From: Mycolicibacterium chubuense
Lineage (GTDB): Bacteria; Actinomycetota; Actinomycetes; Mycobacteriales; Mycobacteriaceae
Direction of reading: 5' to 3'
NCBI RefSeq assembly: GCF_001044255.1
Contig: NZ_JYNX01000031.1
Span: 41,015-105,014 of the forward strand
Length of the DNA stretch: 64,000 nt
In this document: in pieces, positions 52,461 through 62,182 of the stretch
Position numbering within the stretch: the first letter of the stretch is position 1
Layout: each line of letters opens with the position of its first letter
Notes under the pieces: generated by a model
Seen by the model: the letters and a program-made list of their open reading frames with translations, nothing else
What the model was told of the DNA's origin: nothing
Databases searched by the model: none
Position numbers and translations under genes: made by a program

Positions 52461-53246
52461 GTGCCCCATAAGCCGCTGATCGCCGGCAACTGGAAGATGA
52501 ACCTGAACCACTTCGAGGCGATCGCGCTGGTGCAGAAGATCGCATTCTCGTTGCCGGACAAGTACTTCGACAAGGTCGACGTGACGGTGATCCCGCCGTT
52601 CACCGATCTGCGCAGTGTGCAGACCCTCGTCGACGGCGATAAGTTGCGGCTCACCTACGGCGCGCAGGACCTGTCCCAGCACGACTCCGGCGCCTACACC
52701 GGCGACATCAGCGGCGCCTTCCTGGCCAAGCTGGGCGCCACGTTCGTCGTCGTCGGGCACTCCGAGCGGCGGACCTACCACCACGAGGACGACGCGCTCG
52801 TCGCGGCCAAGGCGCAGGCGGCGTTCAAGCACGGCCTGATCCCGATCATCTGCATCGGCGAGCAACTCGAGGTGCGCGAGGCGGGCGATCACGTCGAGTT
52901 CAACGTGAACTCGCTGCGCGGGTCGCTGGCCGGGTTGTCGGCCGAGCAGATCGGCCGGGCGGTCATCGCCTACGAACCGGTCTGGGCGATCGGCACCGGC
53001 CGGGTGGCCAGCGCTGCCGACGCGCAGGAGGTGTGCAAGGCCATTCGCGACGAACTGGGCAACCTGGCCTCGGCCGAGCTCGCCGCGGGCGTGCGGGTGC
53101 TCTACGGCGGTTCGGTCAACGCCAAGAACGTCGGTGAGATCGTCGGCCAGCCCGATGTGGACGGCGCGCTGGTGGGCGGCGCCTCTCTGGACGCGGAGCA
53201 GTTCGCCACCCTGTCGGCGATCGCCGCGGGCGGCCCGCTGCCCTGA
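52461..53246 (+). CDS. tpiA: Triosephosphate isomerase
   Basis: This 261-residue TIM-barrel enzyme has the substrate Lys in GNWKMN, the catalytic His in VVVGHSERR and the catalytic Glu in [11 protein letters not shown]. The phosphate-binding segment is [11 protein letters not shown]. The GTG start follows TAGGAGA. It is the last gene of the lower-glycolysis operon before secG, which has its own promoter. Confidence 0.97.
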   Translation: MPHKPLIAGNWKMNLNHFEAIALVQKIAFSLPDKYFDKVDVTVIPPFTDLRSVQTLVDGDKLRLTYGAQDLSQHDSGAYTGDISGAFLAKLGATFVVVGHSERRTYHHEDDALVAAKAQAAFKHGLIPIICIGEQLEVREAGDHVEFNVNSLRGSLAGLSAEQIGRAVIAYEPVWAIGTGRVASAADAQEVCKAIRDELGNLASAELAAGVRVLYGGSVNAKNVGEIVGQPDVDGALVGGASLDAEQFATLSAIAAGGPLP

Positions 53247-53252
53247 CCCTGA

Positions 53253-53258
53253 TATCGT
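53253..53258 (+). promoter_or_regulatory. Predicted leaderless -10 for secG
   Basis: TATCGT lies seven bases before the ATG of secG. Confidence 0.5.
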
Positions 53259-53265
53259 GACGGCC

Positions 53266-53499
53266 ATGGAATTGGCCCTGCAGATCATCCTGGTCGTGAC
53301 CAGCGTGCTGGTCGTGCTCTTGGTTCTGCTGCACCGCGCCAAGGGTGGCGGTCTGTCCAGCCTGTTCGGCGGCGGCGTCCAGTCCAGCCTGTCCGGCTCC
53401 ACCGTGGTCGAGAAGAACCTGGACCGGTTGACGCTGTTCGTCACGGGCATCTGGGTGGTCGCCATCATCGGCATGGCGCTGCAGATCAAGTACAGCTAG
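53266..53499 (+). CDS. secG: Protein translocase subunit SecG
   Basis: This 77-residue protein has two membrane helices (about 3-22, LALQIILVVTSVLVVLLVLL; about 54-74) joined by the conserved KGGGLSSLFGGG loop. It stimulates the SecYE channel. The ATG at 53266 matches the M. tuberculosis SecG length and follows TATCGT by seven bases, so it should be leaderless. Its stop shares the CTAG bases with the stop of the opposing flavoprotein gene. Confidence 0.95.
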   Translation: MELALQIILVVTSVLVVLLVLLHRAKGGGLSSLFGGGVQSSLSGSTVVEKNLDRLTLFVTGIWVVAIIGMALQIKYS

Positions 53500-54746
53500 C
53501 TCAGCGCCTTCAGCACCGCAGCCGCGGCGCGGCGGCCGCTGACCAGCGCCCCCTGGATCGACGCGGTGTCGCGGTGGTCGCCGCACACCCACAGTCCCGA
53601 CGCATCCCGAACCGGTCGGCGCACCGTCAGCGGCGGCGGCTGCACGGGCAGCGCGTCCGGGATCACATGTCGGATCACCGGCTGCCAGTCCGAGGCGTCG
53701 ACGCCGAGGATCTCCGCGGCGTGCGCCCGCAGCTGGAGTTCCGCCGGCTCCGGATCACCGCGGCCCAGCAGCGCCGACGCGGCGACCAGATGGCGTCCGG
53801 GCGGCGCGTAGGTCGGTGCGGCGGCGCTGATCACCGCAGCATTGACGACGGGTCCCCGCGTGCCGGAGCGGCCGTCCACGAACAGCATCGGCGGACCCGT
53901 CCACGCGTGGTCGGTGGCCCACCAGTCCGTGACCACGCCCCGGGTCGGTACCGCCGCGCCGCCGATCCACTGCGCCGCGGCGGTCGCGTCGGTGGCGATG
54001 ACCACCTGGCGAGCCTGCACCGTGGCCCCGTCGTCGGCGCTGACCCGCCATCCGCCGTCTGATGCGGTGACGTCGGCCACCCGACGGTTCAGCGTCACCC
54101 GGTCACCCAGGGACGCCGCCAGCTGCCGAGGCAGGGCGGCCATCCCGTTCTCGGGCAGTGCTGGCACCCCGAGGGCGAACATCCGGACCAGCAGCAGCGC
54201 GAACGCGTTCGACGTCGCCCCGGTGTCGTCGAGCACCACCCCGGACAGGAACCGGTCGATCACCCGGCGCAGCTCGCCGGACACCCCGCACCGGTCGAGC
54301 GCAGCCACCAGCGTGGTGTCGTCGCCGGGCGAGTGCTTCAGGTGGCCGGGGCGCAGCGCCGGGTAGGCCCACCGCGCCAGTGCCACCGCGTCACTCGGCC
54401 GCACCCCGCGCCGGGCCAGCATGCCGGGCAGCAGGGACGGCGCGCGCAGCGGATGCGCCAGCACCACTGACCCCCGCTCGCGGCGCACTCCGACTCCCGG
54501 CCCGAACGGCTGCAGTCGCAGCGCGGCGAGGTCGATGCAGGAATCGAGTTCCGGATAGGCGGGGTTGAGCACCTGGAATCCGCGGTCGCACCGGAAGCCG
54601 TCGACGACATCGGTCCGGATCCGCCCGCCCACCTCGTGGGCGGCCTCCCACACCCGCACCTCGCGGCCCGCGTTCGCCAGCATCGCCGCGCAGCGCAACC
54701 CCGCCAGCCCGGCACCGACGACGACGACCTCGGCGTCCACATCCAT
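53496..54746 (-). CDS. FAD-dependent amine-oxidase-like flavoprotein
   Basis: This 416-residue protein has the N-terminal FAD fold [20 protein letters not shown] and the [17 protein letters not shown] motif, both typical of the amine oxidase/phytoene desaturase superfamily. The C-terminus has [18 protein letters not shown], which closes the FAD site. No membrane helix is visible. The exact substrate cannot be named. TAGCGT six bases before the ATG predicts a leaderless transcript; ppc starts on the other strand nearby. Confidence 0.85.
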   Translation of the reverse strand: MDVDAEVVVVGAGLAGLRCAAMLANAGREVRVWEAAHEVGGRIRTDVVDGFRCDRGFQVLNPAYPELDSCIDLAALRLQPFGPGVGVRRERGSVVLAHPLRAPSLLPGMLARRGVRPSDAVALARWAYPALRPGHLKHSPGDDTTLVAALDRCGVSGELRRVIDRFLSGVVLDDTGATSNAFALLLVRMFALGVPALPENGMAALPRQLAASLGDRVTLNRRVADVTASDGGWRVSADDGATVQARQVVIATDATAAAQWIGGAAVPTRGVVTDWWATDHAWTGPPMLFVDGRSGTRGPVVNAAVISAAAPTYAPPGRHLVAASALLGRGDPEPAELQLRAHAAEILGVDASDWQPVIRHVIPDALPVQPPPLTVRRPVRDASGLWVCGDHRDTASIQGALVSGRRAAAAVLKALS

Positions 54747-54752
54747 CCGGCC

Positions 54753-54758
54753 ACGCTA
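54753..54758 (-). promoter_or_regulatory. Predicted leaderless -10 for the flavoprotein
   Basis: TAGCGT on the minus strand lies six bases before the ATG at 54746. Confidence 0.5.
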
Positions 54759-54792
54759 CCGCGCTCGCCATGCGGCGGAATCTGGCTGCACC

Positions 54793-54798
54793 GATACT
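54793..54798 (+). promoter_or_regulatory. Predicted leaderless -10 for ppc
   Basis: GATACT lies seven bases before the ATG at 54806. Confidence 0.4.
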
Positions 54799-54805
54799 GG
54801 GCACC

Positions 54806-57601
54806 ATGCCGCAGACAGCCGACAGCGCGCTCGAACCGATCGGAGCAGTGCAGCGCACCCAGGTGGGCCGCGAAGCGACCGAACCGATGCGCGAGGACAT
54901 CCGCCTGCTCGGCGCCATTCTCGGCGACACCGTGCGCGAGCAGAACGGGGATGCGACGTTCGAGCTGGTCGAGCGGGCCCGCGTCGAATCGTTCCGGGTT
55001 CGGCGGTCGGAGATCGACCGCACCGAGCTGGCGAGGTTGTTCGACGGCGTCGATGTCCACCAGGCGATCCCGGTGATCCGGGCCTTCACCCATTTCGCGC
55101 TGCTCGCCAACGTCGCCGAGGACATCCACCGCGAGCGGCGCCGGGCGGTGCACGAGGCCGCGGGTGAGCCGCCGCAGAACAGCAGCCTGGCCGCCACCTA
55201 CCTCAAACTCGAGGACGCGGACCTCGACGCCGATCGGGTCGCCGACGCGCTCGTGGGCGCCCTCGTGGCGCCCGTCATCACCGCCCATCCCACGGAGACG
55301 CGGCGACGCACGGTCTTCGACACCCAGCACCGCATCACCGAGCTCATGCGGCTGCGCCTGCACGGCCATCACCGCACCGAGGACGGCCGCGACGTCGAAC
55401 GCGAACTGCGCCGCCACATCCTCACGCTGTGGCAGACCGCGCTGATCCGGTTGTCGCGCTTGAAGATCCAAGACGAGATCGAGACGGGGTTGCGGTACTA
55501 CCCGGCGGCGTTCCTCGAGGTCATCCCGCGGGTGAACGCCGAGGTGCGGGCCGCGCTGCAGGCCCGCTGGCCCGGCGCGGATCTCCTGACCGAGCCGATC
55601 CTGCGGCCGGGATCGTGGATCGGCGGCGACCGCGACGGCAATCCGAACGTCACCGCGGAGGTGGTGCGGCTGGCCACCGGCAGCGCCGCCTACACCGCAT
55701 TCGCGCACTACTTCACCGAGCTCACCGCGCTGGAGGAAGAGCTGTCGATGTCGGTGCGGCTGGTGCACATCAGTGACGAGCTGGCCGCGTTGGCCGACTC
55801 CTGCCACGAACCCGCTCGCGCCGACGAACCATACCGGCGGGCGCTGCGTGTCGTGCACGCCCGGTTGACGGCCACCGCGCAGCAGATCCTGGACCGGCAG
55901 CCCGAACACGAACTCGACCTCGGCATGGCGCCCTACGCCGCGCCCGCCGAACTGTCGGCCGACCTGGACGTCGTCGATGCGTCGCTGCGCGCGCACGGCA
56001 GCTCGGTGCTGGCCGACGACCGGCTGGCCCGGCTGCGGGAAGCGGTGCGGGTCTTCGGGTTCCATCTCTCCGGTCTGGACATGCGGCAGAACTCCGATGT
56101 GCACGAGGAGGTGATCGCCGAGCTGTTGGCGTGGGCCGGGGTGCACCCCGACTACGCGTCGCTGAGCGAACCGGAGCGCGTCGAGTTGCTCGCCGCGGAG
56201 CTGGCCACCCGCCGACCGCTGACCGGGCCCGGTGCCGAACTCTCGGAGCTGGCGCGTAAGGAACTCGACATCGTCGTTTCCGCGGCTCGCGCCGTGGACG
56301 TGTTCGGGCCGCAGGCGGTGCCCAACTACATCATCTCGATGTGCCAGTCCGTCTCCGACATGCTCGAGGCCGCGATCCTGCTCAAGGAGGCAGGCCTGCT
56401 GGACGCCTCCGGCGAGCAGCCCTACGCGCCCGTCGGCATCGTGCCGCTGTTCGAGACCATCGACGACCTGCAACGCGGATCGTCGATTCTCGAAGCGGCA
56501 CTGGATCTTCCGCTGTACCGGGCGGTCGTCGCTGCGCGCGGTGACAGCCAGGAGGTGATGCTCGGCTACTCGGACTCCAACAAGGACGGCGGCTATCTCG
56601 CGGCCAACTGGGCGCTGTACCGCGCCGAGCTGGATCTGGTCGACTCGGCCCGCAAGACGGGAATCCGGTTGCGGCTCTTCCACGGTCGCGGCGGGACGGT
56701 CGGCCGCGGCGGCGGGCCGAGCTACGACGCGATCCTGGCCCAGCCGCCGGGCGCGGTGAACGGATCGCTGCGGATCACCGAGCAGGGGGAGGTGATCGCG
56801 GCCAAGTACGCCGAACCCCGCATCGCACACCGGAACCTGGAGACGCTGCTGGCCGCGACGCTGGAAGCGACCCTGCTCGACGTCGAAGGGCTCGGGGAGG
56901 CCGCCGAGCCGGCGTATGCGGTGCTCGACGACCTCGCCGCCCGCGCCCAGCGCGCCTACGCCGACCTGGTGCACGACACACCGGGTTTCGTCGACTACTT
57001 CAAGGCGTCGACACCGGTCAGCGAGATCGGTGCGCTCAACATCGGCAGCAGGCCGACGTCGCGCAAACCCACCACCTCGATCTCCGACCTGCGGGCCATC
57101 CCGTGGGTGCTGGCCTGGAGCCAGTCGCGAGTGATGCTGCCCGGCTGGTACGGCACCGGAACCGCATTCGAGGACTACATCGCCGAGGGCGACGGACGTC
57201 TGGAGACCCTGCAGGACCTCTACCGGCGCTGGCCGTTCTTCGCGACGGTGCTGTCGAACATGGCCCAGGTGCTCGCGAAGTCCGACCTCGGGTTGGCCGC
57301 GCGCTACGCCGAACTGGTGCCCGACGAGGAGCTGCGCCACCGGGTCTTCGACAAGATCGCCGACGAACACGAACGCACCATCCGGATGCACAAGCTGATC
57401 ACCGGGCACGACGATCTGCTCGCCGACAACCCGGCGCTGGCGCGCTCGGTGTTCAACCGGTTCCCGTATCTCGAGCCGCTGAACCACCTGCAGGTCGAGT
57501 TGCTGCGCCGCTACCGGTCCGGCGACGAGGACGAACTGGTGCAGCGGGGCATCCTGCTGACGATGAGCGGGCTGGCCACCGCGCTGCGCAACAGCGGCTA
57601 G
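54806..57601 (+). CDS. ppc: Phosphoenolpyruvate carboxylase
   Basis: This 931-residue enzyme forms oxaloacetate from PEP and bicarbonate. The catalytic His is in [14 protein letters not shown], and the substrate regions are [30 protein letters not shown] and [19 protein letters not shown]. The C-terminus ends ALRNSG, close to the usual QNTG end. The ATG at 54806 was chosen over 54770 because GATACT stands seven bases upstream and the shorter N-terminus fits. The stop abuts the stop of the DUF2252 gene. M. tuberculosis lacks this enzyme as far as I know, so it marks an environmental lineage. Confidence 0.97.
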   Translation: MPQTADSALEPIGAVQRTQVGREATEPMREDIRLLGAILGDTVREQNGDATFELVERARVESFRVRRSEIDRTELARLFDGVDVHQAIPVIRAFTHFALLANVAEDIHRERRRAVHEAAGEPPQNSSLAATYLKLEDADLDADRVADALVGALVAPVITAHPTETRRRTVFDTQHRITELMRLRLHGHHRTEDGRDVERELRRHILTLWQTALIRLSRLKIQDEIETGLRYYPAAFLEVIPRVNAEVRAALQARWPGADLLTEPILRPGSWIGGDRDGNPNVTAEVVRLATGSAAYTAFAHYFTELTALEEELSMSVRLVHISDELAALADSCHEPARADEPYRRALRVVHARLTATAQQILDRQPEHELDLGMAPYAAPAELSADLDVVDASLRAHGSSVLADDRLARLREAVRVFGFHLSGLDMRQNSDVHEEVIAELLAWAGVHPDYASLSEPERVELLAAELATRRPLTGPGAELSELARKELDIVVSAARAVDVFGPQAVPNYIISMCQSVSDMLEAAILLKEAGLLDASGEQPYAPVGIVPLFETIDDLQRGSSILEAALDLPLYRAVVAARGDSQEVMLGYSDSNKDGGYLAANWALYRAELDLVDSARKTGIRLRLFHGRGGTVGRGGGPSYDAILAQPPGAVNGSLRITEQGEVIAAKYAEPRIAHRNLETLLAATLEATLLDVEGLGEAAEPAYAVLDDLAARAQRAYADLVHDTPGFVDYFKASTPVSEIGALNIGSRPTSRKPTTSISDLRAIPWVLAWSQSRVMLPGWYGTGTAFEDYIAEGDGRLETLQDLYRRWPFFATVLSNMAQVLAKSDLGLAARYAELVPDEELRHRVFDKIADEHERTIRMHKLITGHDDLLADNPALARSVFNRFPYLEPLNHLQVELLRRYRSGDEDELVQRGILLTMSGLATALRNSG

Positions 57602-58909
57602 TCAGGTGGCGCTGACGCCCGGGATGCGACCCTCGCGGAACGCCTCGACGAAATGCCGGTGGTCCTCACGGGCGACGGCGGCGTACTCCAGCCCGAACGC
57701 GACGATGTCGGCGACGAAGTCGTCCTCGTCGTCGCCGATCGCGGCGACGATCGCCTCCTCCGTCTGGAAGCCGACCAGCGACTGCTCGCTGTCGGAGTCG
57801 CTGACGCAGTGCACCTTGGCCACCGCCTGGCCGAGTTGGGACACGACCTCCGCCAGTTCGTCGGGTTCGGTCAGCTCCGTCCAGTCCAGGTCGGCTTCGT
57901 ACGGCGAGATCTCGCTGACCACGAACCCGACGCCGTCGATGTCGGTGTAGCCCAGCAGCGGGTCGGCGTGCGCCTGCAGGGCACGCTGCGACACCGCGGT
58001 GCGGTGTCCGTGATGCAGGAAGTAGCCGTGCACCTCCGGGTCGTCGACCACCCGGCTCGGTGCGGCGACGTTGCCCTGCTTCATCGACAGCACGACGTCG
58101 TTGTCCAGCGCCTGGTTGAAGCCCTCGATGAGAAGCGTGTAGGCGGGCAGACCGGCGCTGCCGATACCGAATCCAGAGTTGGCGGTGACGTCCTTGACGT
58201 CGTAGGCGATACCGCGGAAACGCTGCGTCTCGGGGATGGTGTCGAGGTAGCGGTGGAATGCCCCGAGCACCGTGTCGCGTTCGTCGCCCTCGAGCCGCCG
58301 CGCCCCTGGGCGCTCCCGCAGACGGCGGTCACACTCGTCGACGACGGTGATCCGGTCGAGCATCTCGGCGCGGGTGGACAGCCGGGCCGACTGCAGCGCA
58401 GAAAGCACCGCACCGCGCGCGGTGTCCAGATTCAGCGAAAAGGAGGCGTCGTCATCGGTGTCGGTGAACCACCGCACCTGCGCAACGTATGCGCGGACGA
58501 ACGCCGCGATGAGCGAGGAGATCTGCTCGTCGGACAGCGCCTTCTGCCAGCACATCAGCGCGATGCTGGCGGCGAAGCGCTGCAGATCCCACGTGAAGTG
58601 TCCGACGAACGCCTCGTCGAAGTCGTTGACGTCGAAGATCAGCACCCCGGCGCCGTCCATGTAGGTGCCGAAGTTCTCCGCGTGCAGGTCGCCCTGGATC
58701 CACACCCGTCCGGTGCGCTCGTCGGCCCACCGATCCTCGCGCGCCGCGACGTCGGCGTAGAACACGCACGCGCTGCCGCGGAAGAACGCGAAGGGATCCG
58801 CCGCCATCTTGCGGAACTTCGTGCGGAACGCGTCGGGGTCGGCGCTCATCAGATCCTCGAAGGCGCCGACCAGGGTGTCGACGATCTGCGATTCCCTCTC
58901 GTCGGGCAT
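57602..58909 (-). CDS. DUF2252 family protein, kinase-like motifs in permuted order
   Basis: This 435-residue protein has the DUF2252 start (MAADPFAFFRGSA) and GDLHAEN at 73-79. An aspartate-rich FDVNDFDE follows at 92-99; these resemble the catalytic loop and metal site of aminoglycoside-kinase-like enzymes. A glycine-rich GIGSAG (248-253) and a Lys in SMKQG (K277) come later and look like a nucleotide loop and its Lys. The order is the reverse of normal kinases, so the fold may be circularly permuted (inference). The ATG overlaps the stop of the upstream coiled-coil gene. The substrate is unknown. Confidence 0.85.
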   Translation of the reverse strand: MPDERESQIVDTLVGAFEDLMSADPDAFRTKFRKMAADPFAFFRGSACVFYADVAAREDRWADERTGRVWIQGDLHAENFGTYMDGAGVLIFDVNDFDEAFVGHFTWDLQRFAASIALMCWQKALSDEQISSLIAAFVRAYVAQVRWFTDTDDDASFSLNLDTARGAVLSALQSARLSTRAEMLDRITVVDECDRRLRERPGARRLEGDERDTVLGAFHRYLDTIPETQRFRGIAYDVKDVTANSGFGIGSAGLPAYTLLIEGFNQALDNDVVLSMKQGNVAAPSRVVDDPEVHGYFLHHGHRTAVSQRALQAHADPLLGYTDIDGVGFVVSEISPYEADLDWTELTEPDELAEVVSQLGQAVAKVHCVSDSDSEQSLVGFQTEEAIVAAIGDDEDDFVADIVAFGLEYAAVAREDHRHFVEAFREGRIPGVSAT

Positions 58910-59283
58910 CAGCCCAACCCGGCGCCGCGCCGCAGCCGGTCGAGCACACCGCGGATCGCGTGATCGGTGGCGGCCAGCGGGGAGATCACCGACTCGCCGA
59001 GGTCGACGATCCGCTCGACGCGCGTGACGATGCCCTCCAGCCGCTCGACCACCGCGATGAGGCGCGGGGCCAGTTCGTCGATGCGGCTGATGGTGTCGTT
59101 GAACCGGGCCAGGGTGGCGTCCAGGTTGCCGGTCGAGTTGTTGAGGTCCTCGAGGGTCTCGCTCAGACCCTCCAGGATCGTGTCGACCTGCTCGACGGTG
59201 ACGTCGGCGTTGAGCGCCGCCTGTGCGAGCTTGCGGATCCGCTCGGGTCCGGTCCGTACAGGTCTCCCGCTTCGGTCTGCCAT
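58909..59283 (-). CDS. Small coiled-coil protein coupled to DUF2252
   Basis: This 124-residue protein is almost wholly helical with heptad-like repeats (LEGLSETLEDLNNSTGNL, RFNDTISRIDELAPRLIAVVERL). There is no membrane helix or signal peptide. Its stop overlaps the ATG of the DUF2252 gene (TGATG), so both are made together. CATACT seven bases before its ATG predicts a leaderless operon, divergent from lutABC. No family was recognised. Confidence 0.72.
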   Translation of the reverse strand: MADRSGRPVRTGPERIRKLAQAALNADVTVEQVDTILEGLSETLEDLNNSTGNLDATLARFNDTISRIDELAPRLIAVVERLEGIVTRVERIVDLGESVISPLAATDHAIRGVLDRLRRGAGLG

Positions 59284-59290
59284 GTCGGCA

Positions 59291-59296
59291 AGTATG
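59291..59296 (-). promoter_or_regulatory. Predicted leaderless -10 for the coiled-coil/DUF2252 operon
   Basis: CATACT on the minus strand lies seven bases before the ATG at 59283. Confidence 0.4.
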
Positions 59297-59317
59297 ACGT
59301 GCGCCCCGGGCGTCGGA

Positions 59318-59323
59318 TACGGT
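59318..59323 (+). promoter_or_regulatory. Candidate -10 for lutABC
   Basis: TACGGT would start transcription near 59330; the short leader carries GGAG before the ATG at 59339. Confidence 0.45.
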
Positions 59324-59338
59324 GTTGGAGATGCTCAC

Positions 59339-60085
59339 ATGAACGTCCGGGTGGCGTTGTTCGCCACCTGCTACAACGACCTGATGTGGCCCGAGACGCC
59401 GAAAGCAGTTGTGCGGCTGCTGCGCCGCCTCGGCTGTGAGGTCGACTTCCCGCGCGGGCAGACGTGCTGCGGGCAGATGTTCACCAACACCGGCTACGCG
59501 GACGAGGCCGTGCCCGCCGTCCGGGCTTTCACCGCGGCCTTCGCCGGGTACGACGCCGTCGTCGCACCGTCGGGCTCCTGTGTGGGTTCGGTGCGCCACC
59601 AGCACCGCGACATCGCCGCACGCTCGGGCGACGCCGACCTGGCGGCACGCGTGGACGCCATCGCCCCCCGGGTGTACGAACTGTCCGAATTCCTGGTCGA
59701 CGTCCTGGGGGTCACCGACGTCGGTGCGTACTTCCCGCACCGGGTCACCTACCACCCGACGTGCCATTCGCTCCGGATGCTCGGCGTGGGCGACCGGCCG
59801 CGGCGACTGCTGGAGGCGGTGCGCGGCATCGACCTCGTGGAACTCGAGCACGCCGATCAGTGCTGCGGATTCGGCGGCACGTTCGCGATCAAGAACGCGG
59901 ACACCTCCGTGGCGATGGGCTTCGACAAAGCCCGGGCGGTCCGCGACACCGGGGCCGAAGTCCTTGTCGCCGGCGACAATTCATGCCTCGCCCACATCGG
60001 CGGACTACTCTCACGGCAGCGCGCCGGCATGCGGGTCATGCATCTGGCCGAGGTTCTCGCCAGCAGCGAGGAAGCGCCCGCATGA
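59339..60085 (+). CDS. lutA: L-lactate utilisation protein LutA (CCG-domain)
   Basis: This 248-residue protein has two Cys-rich CCG domains typical of LutA/LldE and heterodisulfide-reductase-like subunits: ALFATCYNDLMWP with TCCGQMF, and YHPTCHSLRMLG with QCCGFGGTF. In LutABC complexes it helps oxidise L-lactate to pyruvate. The ATG at 59339 gives the standard N-terminus. lutB starts in its stop codon. Confidence 0.93.
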   Translation: MNVRVALFATCYNDLMWPETPKAVVRLLRRLGCEVDFPRGQTCCGQMFTNTGYADEAVPAVRAFTAAFAGYDAVVAPSGSCVGSVRHQHRDIAARSGDADLAARVDAIAPRVYELSEFLVDVLGVTDVGAYFPHRVTYHPTCHSLRMLGVGDRPRRLLEAVRGIDLVELEHADQCCGFGGTFAIKNADTSVAMGFDKARAVRDTGAEVLVAGDNSCLAHIGGLLSRQRAGMRVMHLAEVLASSEEAPA

Positions 60086-61569
60086 CCGGGCATCCGCACG
60101 TCGGCGTCACCGGCGCATTCCTCGGACTTCCGTCCTTTCCGGTCGCCGCCAAGGCGGCGTTGGGCGATTCGGTGCTGCGCCGCAACCTCTCCCACGCGAC
60201 CGGCACCATCCGCGCCAAACGCGCCCGCGTCGTCGAGGAGCTGCCCGACTGGGAGCAGCTGAGACTGGCGGCGGCGGCCATCAAAGACGCGGCGCTGCAC
60301 CGCCTCGACGAGCACCTGCTGGCCTTCGAGGCGAACGCCACCGCGGCAGGGGCGACCGTGCACTGGGCGCGCGACGCGGCCGAGGCCAACCGCATCGTGG
60401 TCGATCTGGTGCGCGCACAGGACGCCACCGAGGTCGTCAAGGTCAAATCCATGGCCACGCAGGAGATCGAGCTCAACGAAGCCCTCGCCGAGGCCGGGAT
60501 CGACGCCTGGGAGACCGATCTGGCCGAACTCATCGTCCAGCTCGGCGGCGACTGGCCCAGCCACATCCTCGTCCCGGCGATCCACCGCAACCGCGCCGAG
60601 GTGCGGGAGATCTTCCTGCGGGAGATGGGCCGGGCGGGCCGGCCCGCGCCCGATGATCTCACCGACGAGCCGCGCCGCCTCGCCGAAGCCGCACGGCTGC
60701 ACCTGCGGGAGAAGTTCCTGCGCGCCCGGGTCGCCGTCTCGGGAGCCAACTTCGCGATCGCCGACACCGGAAGCCTGGTCGTCGTGGAGTCCGAGGGCAA
60801 CGGCCGGATGTGCCTGACCCTGCCCGAGACTCTGATCTCGGTGGTCGGCATCGAGAAGGTGCTGCCGTCGTGGCGCGACCTCGAGGTACTGCTGCAGGTG
60901 CTGCCGCGCAGCAGCACAGGGGAGCGGGAGAACCCCTACACGTCGGTCTGGACGGGACCCGCCGACGGAGACGGCCCCCGCAACGTGCACATCGTGCTGC
61001 TCGACAACGGCCGCACCGGCGTGCTCGCCGACGTCGACGGCCGCGACGCACTGCGCTGCATCCGCTGCTCGGCGTGCCTGAACGTGTGCCCGGTCTACGA
61101 ACGCACCGGCGGGCACTCCTATGGCTCGGTGTATCCCGGCCCGATCGGCGCCGTGCTGACGCCGCAGTTGCGGGGCACCGCGAGCGACATCGACAAATCG
61201 CTGCCCTATGCGTCGAGCCTGTGCGGCGCCTGCTTCGACGTGTGTCCCGTGCGCATCGACATCCCGTCGATGCTCGTGCACCTGCGCACCCGTGTGGTCG
61301 ACGAACATCGCGGTGGCGTGCCGACGGGCGAGCAGGCGGCGATGACGGCGGCGAGCTGGCTGCTCGGCAACCACCGGCGCTTGGAGGCGCTCGAGAAGGC
61401 GGCCGCCCTCGGTGGTAAAGCCCTGCGCAGCAAGCTGTTCGGCGGCAAGGAGCGGCTGCGGTCCCTGCCGTGGCCGGCCAGTGCCTGGTCCGGAGCCCGT
61501 GATGCACCGGTGCCGCCGACGGAGTCGTTCCGGGCATGGTGGCAACGTACGGGCGGCGGCCATGAGTGA
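60082..61569 (+). CDS. lutB: L-lactate utilisation iron-sulfur protein LutB
   Basis: This 495-residue protein has an N-terminal LUD domain and two C-terminal [4Fe-4S] motifs, CIRCSACLNVCPVYE and LCGACFDVCPVRIDIP. The length is normal. It should carry electrons in the Lut complex. The ATG overlaps the lutA stop and lutC starts before its end, so all three are coupled. No lactate permease or GntR/LldR regulator is adjacent. Confidence 0.94.
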   Translation: MTGHPHVGVTGAFLGLPSFPVAAKAALGDSVLRRNLSHATGTIRAKRARVVEELPDWEQLRLAAAAIKDAALHRLDEHLLAFEANATAAGATVHWARDAAEANRIVVDLVRAQDATEVVKVKSMATQEIELNEALAEAGIDAWETDLAELIVQLGGDWPSHILVPAIHRNRAEVREIFLREMGRAGRPAPDDLTDEPRRLAEAARLHLREKFLRARVAVSGANFAIADTGSLVVVESEGNGRMCLTLPETLISVVGIEKVLPSWRDLEVLLQVLPRSSTGERENPYTSVWTGPADGDGPRNVHIVLLDNGRTGVLADVDGRDALRCIRCSACLNVCPVYERTGGHSYGSVYPGPIGAVLTPQLRGTASDIDKSLPYASSLCGACFDVCPVRIDIPSMLVHLRTRVVDEHRGGVPTGEQAAMTAASWLLGNHRRLEALEKAAALGGKALRSKLFGGKERLRSLPWPASAWSGARDAPVPPTESFRAWWQRTGGGHE

Positions 61570-62182
61570 CGCGCGCGACGAGATCCTCGGCCGGATACGT
61601 GCGGCGCTGGCCGATCGGCCCGCGCCGGTCGAGGTGCCGTGGCGCTACGGCGACGACGTCGGTACCGGCGATCACGACCCGGTGGAGCGGTTCCTCGAGC
61701 GGGTGGCCGACTACCGCGCGCGGGTCGACCGCGTCGACGCCGCCGACGTCGGAGCGGCGATCGCGGCAGCCCTGCCCGGGGCGCGCGCCGTGGTCGGCGA
61801 TCCGGCCGTGCAGGCGGCGTGGCCGGACGCCGCGCCGTGGGTGTCCGATACCGGCCTGACGGCGGTGGAACTCGATGACGTCGACGCCGTGGTCACCACC
61901 GCGACCGTGGCGATCGCCAACACCGGCACGCTGGTGCTGGACCACGGCGTGGGCCAGGGCCGGCGAGCGCTGAGCCTCGTGCCTGACGTCCACGTGTGCG
62001 TGGTCCTGGTCGATCAGATCGTCGACGATGTGCCGAAAGCGGTTGCGCGGCTGATCGATTCGGGTGTGCACACCCGTCCGTTGACGTGGATCAGTGGACC
62101 CAGCGCGACCAGCGACATCGAACTGGACCGGGTGGAAGGCGTGCACGGTCCGCGCACCCTGCACGTCATCGTCGTCGGCTAG
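61562..62182 (+). CDS. lutC: L-lactate utilisation protein LutC (LUD domain)
   Basis: This 206-residue LUD-domain protein has ARDEILGRIRAALADRP, the central AIANTGTLVLDHGVGQGRR-type core and the C-terminal ISGPSATSDIELDRVEGVHG. The family forms part of the lactate oxidase complex. The start lies inside the lutB end. Its stop shares CTAG with the stop of the opposing flavoprotein gene, leaving no space for separate terminators. Confidence 0.92.
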   Translation: MSDARDEILGRIRAALADRPAPVEVPWRYGDDVGTGDHDPVERFLERVADYRARVDRVDAADVGAAIAAALPGARAVVGDPAVQAAWPDAAPWVSDTGLTAVELDDVDAVVTTATVAIANTGTLVLDHGVGQGRRALSLVPDVHVCVVLVDQIVDDVPKAVARLIDSGVHTRPLTWISGPSATSDIELDRVEGVHGPRTLHVIVVG

